A DNA stretch of 64,000 nucleotides from the NCBI GenBank assembly GCA_035582835.1, contig JAYKAV010000911.1, positions 1,151,600-1,215,599 on the forward strand, in the 5' to 3' direction. How positions within the stretch are numbered: position 1 is the first letter of the stretch; every line of letters starts with the position of its first letter. The stretch is from Phoebastria nigripes (Eukaryota; Chordata; Aves; Procellariiformes; Diomedeidae). The notes beneath the pieces are model-generated. The model had not been told where the DNA came from. It made no database searches and saw only the letters and a list, made by a program, of their open reading frames with translations. The position numbers and the translations under genes are program-made. Shown piece after piece: positions 50,371-61,560 of this stretch.

Positions 50371-52963
50371 AAATTGTAAAAAAATAACAATAATGAATGA
50401 TGCAACTATCTCTAAGTTACACTGAAGACATAATGAATAGTTGTGACTGAAAAGTAGCATCAATGAGATGAACATGGAGTGTATGAAGTATGTAACTGAA
50501 CATTATCTGTGATGTAGAATGTATGACAGATCCATTAAAAGGGTTTACTTTACTGATACTGATGTGTTAACTACCAGAACGTACAAACATTTAAGCTAAG
50601 TTTCTTGGAGGTGCTACTGCTCTCTCTATGCTTTGCCATGTCTCCTCTGAACTGAACTGTTGCAACAGTCCCATGGGATACCATGACAAGAGAGATGTAG
50701 TTCAATCAGGAATTCTGGTTAAGGGTGGAAAATGGGAGTTTTATGCATCTGAGCTCTGTCTAAAAAAAAAAAAAAATCCCCTCACATGGACATGAGTGTG
50801 TCCAGCTATTCCAAAAATAAACATGAACTGCTTGTTCAGATGTGTGGCAACAATAGCTTAAACTTTTGAATAATGCTTTGAAGCTGCCTAAGAAGTTTTC
50901 TGTATAGGAATATATTCTATACATGTCATAAAACTACCAGGTGTTGCAAAGGTACAAAGACAGAGAGAATCTGAACACAAGAACTCAACTTTGGACAAAA
51001 CAGAACCCACATGAAATTTGTATAACTTATATCATTTATGTCAACAAGTAAATTGATTCATTTCCTGTCTTTATTTACAAATAAACTAGAGTCATTAAGC
51101 TCAGAGGGCAAATCTCTTGATCACTGAGATCACTTCATTCCCCCACATAAGTTTTGGTAGCAGGACAGATTTGCAGTGCGTATCACACAGACTACTTTCT
51201 AAAGAACCTACAGCAACAGTTCTTGAGGTTGGTTCATTATGTACATCAAAAGAAATAATTTGAGAGCTACACTTTTTCCTGTTTACTAAGCAAAAATATT
51301 TAACCAGTTTAACATGTCAAGCTATTATTAACATCCATAACTTCAGTCAATATGAGTAATTAGTTCAATATCACTGTGTATGCCTTTCAGTTCTCTTTTT
51401 TTCCTACCCAGATGGTCAAAACGGTCTAAGCTGTTCAAAGGAATGACAAATTAAACAAAAATCAGACTTCTTCAACAGTTTGTTTCTGAGAAATGTTGAT
51501 GAACTCAAGTCTCATTACAGCCATGGAACCTGACAGAGAACAAAATCANAACCTCAGTATGTTTGGATATTTATACCTAGTTAGTGGGGGAAGACAACAT
51601 TTTTAGTATAAAGTATTTTACAACAGGAAAATTGATTACATTAGCATAGTTATGTCTCAAACATTTTTAATAAAAAGAATCATATGGCACATACAAATTT
51701 GCATTCATATGCAGCTAATTTTTTTTTTATTCCTGTTTGGCTAAAATTAGCTATTCTATTGTTTTCCTGCAGTAAACATCCACAGTCCCTGCTCCTATTA
51801 AGAGAAACTTGGCCAAATCTTTTCTTTAAAATAAATTATCAAATAAAAGAAAATTCTTTAACTAAGTATTGGTTAAAGAATACTTTTGGTATTAGATATA
51901 ATGAAGCATATTGATAAGGATGTCACTGACAAAATAGTATAGTCAATACTTTCTTAACCAGAATATTGCATCTGATCATCTTAGCTACTTACTGATGAAT
52001 TATGAAGGTTCCCTTCACCATTATTTTTGTGTAGTTTTTGTTTTTGAAGTAAATGAAGCACAGTGCTAGATAAGAATTTTGAGCAGGATAAGGTAATATT
52101 ACTAGTCCATCTGCTTTTCCTGACTTGTTTATAGTCTTTTACAATATCAACAAGTACTGAAGATATCCTGTTCATTTCTTGGCTCTTGAGGTACACTTGG
52201 CTCTTGGGATACACTTAACTTAGATGCATTATGTTAGGTGTATGTCCACTGAGGGCACCAAACCAGCAAATCGAACACAGGATTTTGAAACAAAACATAC
52301 AATTAGACAATATGCATCCTTTTTCACTTTTTATTTTCTCATCACCTTTAACCTAGGGCTAAATTCTTTTTGTCAGACTACTTACAGGAACTTAACTTGC
52401 CCTTTGGGTTTACTCAAGTTGATTGAAAGCAAACTCTCCTTCATCTTTTACTTCAAACCTAACGAATTATATTTCTTAGTCATTTCTAATGAATAAATGT
52501 ACATGGTTCAACACTGAATAGAGAATATGAAAGCCACTTTCTTGTCCAGGGTCAGAGATCTATGCGAGGAATTTTCTCTGGGCTTAGCGGCATTCCACCA
52601 ACTGTACCATCAGGAAAGAAACAGTTCAAATTGTTTGCTGCCTCAAATTGCCACCACAAATTCTTTGCTGCCTCTCCTGATTCCCATACAGGACAACACT
52701 ATTTATAATCCTTGGAACTGGCCATAATTTTTATATCCATTACCGTACTTTTATGGGTTTTTTTCTAATGGTGGGAGCAAAAATAATTAAGTTTAGTGAA
52801 AGCAGATACTTGTTATCTTTACCAAACCCAGTGACAAAAATGCAGATTTTCCCAAGCCCAGAAATCTCCATAATCCCCAAGAAGCTGAAAAATACAATCT
52901 AGAAAGAGGACAGATCATGTTTATATTTTTAATGCTAAACTGAAACCCTTTTCCCTTCCCCTC
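50371..52963. other. Unique AT-rich non-coding DNA
   Basis: No gene recognised. An 18-bp unit (TTGGCTCTTGAGGTACAC) occurs twice in tandem at 52179-52214 with two mismatches. A 15-A run lies near 50763. CCCTC at 52959-52963 is the left target duplication of LTR B. One ambiguous base lies near 51548. Confidence 0.5.
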
Positions 52964-53171
52964 TGTGGCAGGTGCACCCACCCTGACGAGAGACCAGGGG
53001 CATCAGGACCTCAGCATCCTCACTTTTCGCGCCCTTACTTTCACACCTTTAAGATGGCGTGTGCTGACCATCACATACACACTTTGGGTCACNTATACAC
53101 CTTGGGTGAGCAGTAAGAAAGTTAAAGCCCTCAGCCGATTAAAGCTGACCACAGGTCAGATTCGGCGAGGG

Positions 53172-53177
53172 TATAAA
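53172..53177 (+). promoter_or_regulatory. TATA box of LTR B
   Basis: TATAAA within GAGGGTATAAACAG; a transcription start would be expected near 53200-53205. The upstream 200 bp include a YY1-like site. Retained promoter function is inference. Confidence 0.6.
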
Positions 53178-53470
53178 CAGAGCCCCACCAGAGAGCAAGT
53201 TGAGCCGGTCCTCTTCAGAGCAGCGGGTCTGCAGTCGAGGACTCTCCCCTTGGGTCGGGATGCGCCCAAGGAAACTCCTGGAGGTTGAGAGCCCTCATCT
53301 TATAGGTGAGTGATTGTGCACATTTTGGATCCTCATTTCTAAAGCCGGACATGCAGTATTAATTGCTCGTACACCATCCTGAACCTGTGGTTTACTGATG
53401 TTGTTGGCGTGTTGAATGATTTTGATGAGCCTCATTTCTAGTAAGTTTTCGGCTAAACAATTTTGGTTTA

Positions 53471-53476
53471 AATAAA
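53471..53476 (+). terminator. Poly(A) signal of LTR B
   Basis: A canonical AATAAA sits about 46 bp before the LTR end, followed by a T-rich stretch, as expected at the R/U5 boundary of a retroviral LTR. Confidence 0.65.
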
Positions 53477-53522
53477 GTTTATTTTTTATATCATCTAATT
53501 CAATTTTGTGAGCTCCACAACA

Positions 53523-55281
53523 CCCTCACCTCCCAATAAGAACAGGACTGCAAAAACAAACTACTGAAAACTTAATTTTTAAGCTAAAATAAAAGGATCC
53601 CTCAACAAAACATAAGACAGCTATGCAGGAACCTTGCTCTCTGGATCACACTAAAATCAAACCCCATTTAAAAGCTTGACTCCTTTGACTGACAACCCAT
53701 CTAAAAATAAAAATCAGTGTGTGGTAAGGATGTTACAAAGTTTTACACCTGTCTTCTCTGAGGTAACCAGAACCAGAATGTACTGGTTGGAGCTATCACA
53801 CTACACCTGTCAAGCCAATATGTAATTCCTTTCTGGATGCTACTGTTTGGCTAAATCATTTAACTTGACGTTTTCTCCTGCAGCATCAGGGACTTAGCTG
53901 CAAAAGTGACATGTCTGCAATCTTTATGCTTATTATTCAGAGCCTCATAAAAAACAATGGCCCTTTTGAAAAACAATGAGCCTTACAGGGAAAAAAAATC
54001 TAACAACTATGGCCTTCTCTTGGCAGGAAAGAACTAAAATTTAGATTGACTGTTCCCCCATTTTGCTATATATTGACATAGAGTAGCAGGACACAGCAGT
54101 GTGTTTCTCTTTCTGTGTAGTAGTGGGGTGAATTTAGCTGAGGCTGTGAAACACAGACATGATTCTTCCTGTTACTTATTGCTTAGGAAACAGATACTTT
54201 ATCATATAGTAATAGAGACTTTCAGATGTGAGCAAATTTGCCTTAGCAACCACCCTACAGATCTCAAAGAATACATGGCATTATTTCCATTACGAAAAAT
54301 TGTAGTTTTTCTCTACAAACAATAATAAATGGTTACGTCTGAATTAAATATTAGTCCTATTTTTGAAAAGTAAAAACATTATTTCTGTCCCTCATTTTGA
54401 TAATTAGCCTCCTGCATGAAGAAATGGCTAAAATATCATCTTTTGACTCTGTCATGTCTGTTCAGAAGCCCAGGATTTAACTAGGTCCTGATTTATCAAG
54501 TAATCAAACAGGTATGTAGGTTAAGATCAAGGGGACCTAAGGGAACTACTTGTATGTTATAAACTTATTAAAGCTGGGTACATGTTCATAAGCCTTGCTG
54601 AGTCAGCATCTTCCTAATCTTTATGCACTATTGAAAATATCTTCAGATATGAAATAAACTTTTTGTGAATGAATGAGGGTCATGGCATCTCTATTTGTCA
54701 GTCAGTAAAACTGGAAATGGAAAAGGAAAAGCTGTTCAAATATACACACATAACTATAAATTAGAAATAATTCACTAAGCAATTAAGTTAAATTACTTTT
54801 TTCCTCTGACTTAAGTAGAATGATAATGTCACTAACACAAATTAAGATATCTACTAGGAACAGGGAAATATATAAAACTGCATAAAACTGAAAAGTGTTG
54901 TAAATTGTTTGGTATCATTTCAAAATGCCTAGAAAATAACTGTTCTGTTAACAACCAAATAGCTCATATGTTTAGTAATTATAATCTTTTTCAGTACATG
55001 TAAATACTTCCTGCTAGGCTTCCTATGCATTTAAAAACAAAAGTGCATTTGTAGTAATTCCTATGGGATGACTTTTGGGGCCACGATTACACTCTAAATA
55101 TTTGAGTATACTCTTATTGAAGTTATTAGATCTATACATATACAGGAAGTGAAGCACATGCTTGTAATAAGGTGAAGGTTTCAACATAATTATTGCAGAA
55201 TTCCAAAATTTTAATTNTAGATACTTAGTATCATGAAATACCACATAGACAATATCAATAGTAAAAAACAAAAGTAGGGAC
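53523..55281. other. Unique AT-rich non-coding DNA
   Basis: Starts with the right-hand CCCTC target duplication of LTR B. No gene or repeat is recognised; the minus frame at 55023-55352 runs into CR1 and is chance. Confidence 0.5.
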
Positions 55282-56007
<726 letters not shown>

Positions 56008-56480
56008 NNNNNNNNNNNNNNNNNNNNNNNNNNNNNNNNNNNNNNNNNNNNNNNNNNNNNNNNNNNNNNNNNNNNNNNNNNNNNNNNNNNNNNNNNNNNN
56101 NNNNNNNNNNNNNNNNNNNNNNNNNNNNNNNNNNNNNNNNNNNNNNNNNNNNNNNNNNNNNNNNNNNNNNNNNNNNNNNNNNNNNNNNNNNNNNNNNNNN
56201 NNNNNNNNNNNNNNNNNNNNNNNNNNNNNNNNNNNNNNNNNNNNNNNNNNNNNNNNNNNNNNNNNNNNNNNNNNNNNNNNNNNNNNNNNNNNNNNNNNNN
56301 NNNNNNNNNNNNNNNNNNNNNNNNNNNNNNNNNNNNNNNNNNNNNNNNNNNNNNNNNNNNNNNNNNNNNNNNNNNNNNNNNNNNNNNNNNNNNNNNNNNN
56401 NNNNNNNNNNNNNNNNNNNNNNNNNNNNNNNNNNNNNNNNNNNNNNNNNNNNNNNNNNNNNNNNNNNNNNNNNNNNNNNN
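56008..56480. other. Assembly gap (473 N)
   Basis: A run of undetermined bases inside the CR1 copy. Frames spanning it are artefacts of translating N. Confidence 0.99.
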
Positions 56481-56560
56481 GGTGTTGGGTTGCCGGTTGG
56501 ACTTGATGATCTTAGAGGTCTTTTCCAACCTTAATGATTCTATGATTCTATGATTCTATA

Positions 56561-58869
56561 CTATGGTATGTTCATTTTTGTATTACTTTGGATTTTTCTC
56601 CACTATTTTTATGATGGTCCTTAAAGTTTATCTTCAGAAAAGCTATTAAAGAATTTTGGCAGAGCTTCTTCAGTCAGTTTCCTGAAATAGCTGAGGGTCT
56701 AGCAGTGACACAAATAAACAGTTGAGTTGAATACAGGGTTTTGGCTGGTCCTTTTTACCAGCTGTACTAATAAATCAATTTGATGTTGTGGATCACCCTG
56801 ATGCATTCCTTCCTCTAATGATGCTAACTTGGAAGGGCTGTTGTTTTACTATTGGACTTTCATTTGCAATACTGGCCAGCTGTTCTGAGAACCCAGATGT
56901 TTGAACAGAAAAATAAACAGATGACCTAACTGAGATAAAAAATTTACAGAGCTTTATTTTTTCCTTTGCATAGTTGGTCTTCTGCATCAAAGCTTGGTAC
57001 ATCTGAAATTCTGTGAGGCTAAAAATATTTCAGTTAAATCAGCCCCAAGCAGGCATACAAACACATTTAAAATCATTTAAATGATTATTCCAGTACTTTA
57101 CACAAGTCCTAAACTGCTACAAAGTACTTGTACAGTGCATTTGTATAGTTTGAAACAAAGCTGGTTTTGAGAGTCCAACAGACTGAAAAGAATTTTCCTG
57201 CTTTCATGTGTTTTACAATTAATATGGGTAACATGGGTAGAGGGTTATGTTCTGACCCTATTATTATTACATTAATTAAAAATTAAAATGAATATTCTCA
57301 TCTATGCATGTTTTATCTGAATCTAAATCCCTGGCAATTTTTTGTTAGAGGATACACATATTCACTTTACTATGATATAGGAAGCCTCAAGGACTGCCTT
57401 GCTACTACAAGGCTCAAGGTTTCTGTGAAAGTATCTAGTTGTGCATGCGCAGTCACCTAATGTGCACAGAGCAACAGTGATTGCATGCGTTAAATCAGGT
57501 TTACCACTGAATGTCATTTTACACAAAATGTTATGTATGCGGTGCATGACACTCCATCCTTCTGTTATCCGTTTAAACACCTAAACGGCCACTAACTCTA
57601 TAGCGTGTGAAAGTCTCAGAATGATCAATAGCTGCACCTCCATAATGCTAAGTATTAGCATTCCGGTTTTATAGCTTAAGAACCAAAGATGAATGTGGCA
57701 GAAATAACTTGTAGACCTTATCCTTATGTGCAACCAAGAATGAAATGCAGCTGGGTGACTGGCAGCTGATGTTGATATGATTCTTCTGCGGTAACTGGGA
57801 ACTTTTGTATGATTTATGAAGTAATTNTTTTTCTACAGATTATCAACTTGTCCCTCAATCAAATTGCTTAGACAAAAGTCCATGCTTTGGTATGAGTTTT
57901 GGAGTTTGGACAGAGAGGTCATGCTTAGGTATGAGTTGCACACACTCTATGGCAATGGAGAAGGAGAGGAAGCTCTGTTTCTCCTTAACCCTCACAGGAA
58001 ATAGACTATCAAAAGCCAGTGAAAAGAGAAGGTACTCAGAAAGCAATTCAGAGCATAGATCTGATTTAGGTGCTCTGAATCACTCTAACAAAGCACAGCT
58101 TTGTGCCCAAGTGGTAGAACTCTAGTGGGTTACAGTAGTTTCAGATGCTATGCAGGTGTAACATTGAGCCCACTAATATAAATGGTAATTCTACAAAAGC
58201 CTAACAGTTTGGCTTTAGTTAAATATACTACAGGCCTGACATTAATAGCTGAAACGAAGACAGTGCCTTAGCCTCAGCTAAAACAAAACGCTAAATAAGC
58301 AATACTCTTNATATTTGTTTACCCAGCAAAGTTACTACACAGTGAGATAGGATAAGAATTTATATTATTATAGCTACTTTACAATAATTCTCTCTGTGAT
58401 CATTTCTATTGTACAATAAGGGTATTTTATTGTGAGACAGCTTATTCACTCTGAAGAACGGTAAGTTAATCTTTGAAAACGGTCCTCTACTTAGCCATTT
58501 CCCTCTCAGTGAACACTAAGAATGTATAGATAAGAAGCAGTGTAATGTAAATAATGAAGTGTGGTTGGCATGATATGATAAACTATGATCTTACACGCAG
58601 ACAAGTCTTCCAACTCTCTGTATGAGATAGGTCAGGTTGCCTTTCTTTTGCCATTAAAAAACACAATACTGTTCGTCTTAAGGTTAATTCCTGAGGAACT
58701 ACCNTGTCCCCTCTTTTCACCATGACAGATATCCTTTCAACATCTTTTTTATCCACCTTTGAATTCTCTATTGATCATCCTTTTCTCAAGTTTGGTTAAT
58801 AATTTCCCATGTGTATGAAATGTTTTACTGCAGTCCAGAGAGATCAATAAAGACTTTAAATGGACCATA
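56561..58869. other. Unique non-coding DNA
   Basis: No gene recognised. 57420-57620 has several CpG-containing motifs (TGCATGCGCAG, TGCATGCG, GTTTAAACACCTAAACGG) unusual for this AT-rich window and could be a regulatory element. Ambiguous bases occur at about 57827, 58310 and 58704. Confidence 0.45.
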
Positions 58870-60300
58870 CAGAAAGGTCAGCATAAGTTAAGCAGCACGG
58901 AAAAGGAGACTACTGGAAGCAAAGAGACATCCTTTAAACAGGTGAAGCCAGTTCACCACAAAGAAAAGACAAGAACATACAGCCTGGTAGGGAAAATGTT
59001 AGGTCACAACCAGAAAAGCCAAAAATGATTCTGAGCATCAACTTGCTAAAACCATGAAAGCTAATAAAAGGCAGCATTTTCAAACACCTGCCACAGAGTT
59101 GATCAGGCCAATATGTGATTAAGATGTAGAGGGAATATCAAAGAATATTGATCCATAGCAGAAAAGCCAAATCAATTTTTTTTTGTGTTAGTATCCACTA
59201 CAAAATTGCTTACAGAAGTTCCCCAACAAAGCTATTCTTCACGGAGGACAAGGGATGGGTTCATACTAAAATGTCAGTATAATAGAATTTATAATAAACT
59301 GGTTACATGAACAGTAACAAACTGCAATAATGAGCAAGTGTTCCAGAGGAAGTAAAATCCTAAACTGCTATGATGTGGAACCCACCACTATCATTAATGT
59401 CTATACCAAAAGAACAGAAAATAAACAAAGTGTGACATCAATTTTTAGAAAAGGATCTATAAAAGTTCCAGAGAACTACAGTCCTTTATTTCTGACCTCT
59501 GCAGTGAGCAAAATAGCAGTACAATTCCTTACTATAGTAAAGAATTTGATCATCTGGATTATTACACAGTACTGGGGAAAAAATTAACAAAATTTTCACA
59601 ATCTAAAACATTTTTTGAATATTCAGCATGCCAGTGTCCACAGTAGAAGAATGGCATTTATGGGGATTTGTGATAGCAGATTGTATTCAAAACTAGTGGA
59701 GGAAAGAAGGTCAATGGTAAAGTTACAAAATTTGTTGATAAATAAGATAACCCAAAAGAAAGTTGACTGTGAAGAGTTGTAGAAGGATCTTACAATGTTG
59801 AACAAGAATGTTGAAATTATTTGTCAAGATAAAGTCTTTGTCAACACAGAGTAATTTACATGGAAAAAATAAGCCTAAACATACTAAGACAATGATACCT
59901 TATTACTACTCAGAAAAGAATCATAGTAGATAGTTCTCTGAAATGGTCAATTCAAACCTTAACAACATCTAAAAAGTCATGCAAAATACTAGGAAGCAGC
60001 AGGGAATTGAGAATAAATTAGAAATCACTATCACTCTGCTACTATATAAATTCACATTTAAGATATGGTTCAGGTCATTCCATATAAAACAGAGACCACC
60101 AGAACTAGGAAAGCACAGCAAATAGTGAAAACAACGCTCAAAGGAAAAATGGTCTCCATACAAGGAGACATTAACTAGCCAGGAACCCTTTATCTTGGAA
60201 AAAAGTCATCAGACAGCAGAGAAAAGTATGCTAGATGTCTATAAAATCATGAAGGTAATGGAGACACTGAATGAGAAACGATTATTCACTCTTTCTCCTA
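58870..60300 (+). mobile_element. Ancient CR1/L3-like LINE, left part
   Basis: A highly diverged plus-strand ORF2 fossil. From about 58930 the sequence follows the pre-RT region of turtle-type CR1/L3 elements. Around 59420-59510 the frame reads IFRKGSIKVPENYSPLFLTS, a decayed form of the PIFKKG...NYRPVSLTS block just before the RT core. At 60235-60300, GATGTCTATAAAATCATGAA and a following TTATTCACTCTTTCTCC match the conserved stretch near the ORF2 C-terminus. Multiple stops and indels are present. Solo LTR C interrupts it at 60300. Confidence 0.7.
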
Positions 60301-60445
60301 TGTATTGAGTTTATGTGGCAAGGTTTTGCTAGTGGGGGGAGGCTGTAAGGGGGCTTCTGTGAGAAGACACCAGAATCTGCCCCCAAGTCAGACAGAGCCA
60401 GTTTCAGCCAGCTCCAAGACAGACCCACTGCTGGCCAAAGGTGAG

Positions 60446-60489
60446 CCAATCAATTACATCGGTAGCATCTCTGCGATAACATATTTAAG
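60446..60489 (+). promoter_or_regulatory. CCAAT and TATA-like core promoter of LTR C
   Basis: GAGCCAATCA (CCAAT at 60446-60450) lies about 36 bp upstream of TATTTAAG (60482-60489), a core promoter layout common in retroviral LTRs. The TATA variant is non-canonical. Confidence 0.45.
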
Positions 60490-60597
60490 GGTAAAAAACA
60501 CTGCACAGCAGCTGTGAGAGAGGGGTGAGAATATGTGAGAGAAACAGCCCTGAAGACACCAAGGTCAGTGGAGGAGGGGAGGAGGTGCTCCAGGAGC

Positions 60598-61010
60598 TGG
60601 AGCAGAGATTCCCCTGCAGCCCATGGTGAAGACCATGGTGATGCAGGTTGTCCCCCTGCAGTCCATGGATGACCACAGTGGAGCAGATATCCACACTGCA
60701 GCCCATGGAGGACCCCATCCCACAGCAGACAGATATGCCCTGAAGGAAGCTGCAGCCTGTGAAGAGCCTGTGCAGGAGCAGGCACCTGGCAGGAGCTGCA
60801 GCCCATGAAGAGGAGCCCATGCAGGTGCAGGTTTTCTGGCATGACATGTGACCCTGTGGGGGACCACCACTGAAGGACTGCACCCCGTGGAAAGGATCCA
60901 TGCTGGAGCAGTTCTTGAAGAACTGCAGCCCATGGGAAGGACCCACATTGGAAAAGTTCATGAAGATATGTATCCCGTAGGTGGGACCCCATGCTGGAGC
61001 AGGGGAAAAG
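60598..61010. repeat. Degenerate internal repeat of LTR C
   Basis: A CTGCAGCCCATGG-type motif recurs at about 60614, 60656, 60696, 60750, 60796, 60878 and 60923, with GGAGCAG and GACCCCAT segments between, giving an irregular 40-80 bp period. Because the motif avoids stop codons on the minus strand, three long overlapping minus frames arise here (60450-61076, 60485-60961, 60565-60948). These are repeat artefacts, not genes. Confidence 0.75.
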
Positions 61011-61199
61011 CATGAGGAGGAAGGAGAGGCAGAGATTAAGGGCTATGAACTGACTGCAACCCCAATTCCCCATCACCCTCTGCCACTTGGGAGTAGGGGG
61101 TAGAAGAGTTAGGAGTGAAGTTGAGCCTGGGAAGAAGGGAGGGGTGGGGGGAAGGTGTTTTTAGTTTTGTTCTTATTTCTCACCATCCTCCTCTGTCAC

Positions 61200-61216
61200 A
61201 ATAAATTGTCAATAAA
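61200..61216 (+). terminator. Tandem poly(A) signals of LTR C
   Basis: Two AATAAA hexamers at 61200-61205 and 61211-61216 mark the expected 3' end of R. Confidence 0.6.
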
Positions 61217-61398
61217 TTAAACTAATTTCCCCAAGTCAAATCTGTTTTTTCCGTGACAGTAATTGGTAAGTGATCTTCCTGTCCTTGTCTCAACCCATGA
61301 GGTTTTCATTGCATTTTCTCCCCCTGTCCTGCTGAAGAAGNGGAGTGATAGTGTGGCATGNTGGGCACCTGGCAGCGCGCCAAGGACAACCCACCACA

Positions 61399-61560
61399 TC
61401 TTAACATAAACAGTAGTGAGTGTTCATTCAATTGTCAGAAAGCAGGTTTAAAACAAAATCAAAACAAATTTTTTTGACCCCTAAAATTGCACCATTAAAA
61501 GGCAGAAGTCATTGCTACAAGTTCTTAGGAAAGAGTTGCTACTGGAGTTGTGCTTTAATG
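61399..61560 (+). mobile_element. Ancient CR1/L3-like LINE, right part
   Basis: Across LTR C the old LINE resumes: ACATAAACAGTAG, then GCAGGTTTAAAACAAAATCA and a decayed CATTGCTACAAG match successive conserved blocks of the ORF2 C-terminus, in the order expected from the left part. Similarity is lost by about 61560. Confidence 0.6.

Larger units (their letters stand above)
52964..53522 (+). mobile_element. Solo LTR B (avian endogenous retrovirus)
   Basis: The 559-bp element begins TGTGGCAGG and ends CTCCACAACA, with perfect 5-bp target duplications CCCTC at 52959-52963 and 53523-53527. The plus orientation follows from a TATA box (TATAAA, 53172-53177) and a poly(A) signal (AATAAA, 53471-53476) in the right order, giving U3 of about 235 bp, a long R and a short U5 of about 30 bp. 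A YY1-like AAGATGGCG lies at 53051-53059. A consensus splice donor (ATAG|GTGAGT) at 53305/53306 sits in R. No gag, pol or env remains. The 107-codon frame spanning most of it is incidental. Confidence 0.92.
60301..61398 (+). mobile_element. Solo LTR C (ERVL-like avian LTR) nested in an old LINE
   Basis: The 1098-bp element begins TGTATTGAGTTTATGTGGCA and ends CAACCCACCACA, with a near-perfect 5-bp duplication (TCCTA at 60296-60300, TCTTA at 61399-61403). Plus orientation is indicated by a CCAAT box (60446-60450), a TATA-like TATTTAAG (60482-60489), and two AATAAA signals (61200-61205 and 61211-61216). R is unusually long because 60598-61010 is a degenerate internal repeat. No internal retroviral genes remain. 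Its U5 end resembles that of LTR A in the opposite orientation. Ns at 61341 and 61362 lie near the 3' end. The ERVL assignment is from overall resemblance, not a search. Confidence 0.85.

Noticed and set aside
60450..61076. 208-codon minus-strand open frame
   Set aside because: It lies antisense within solo LTR C and is produced by the stop-poor internal repeat, with two other minus frames equally open.
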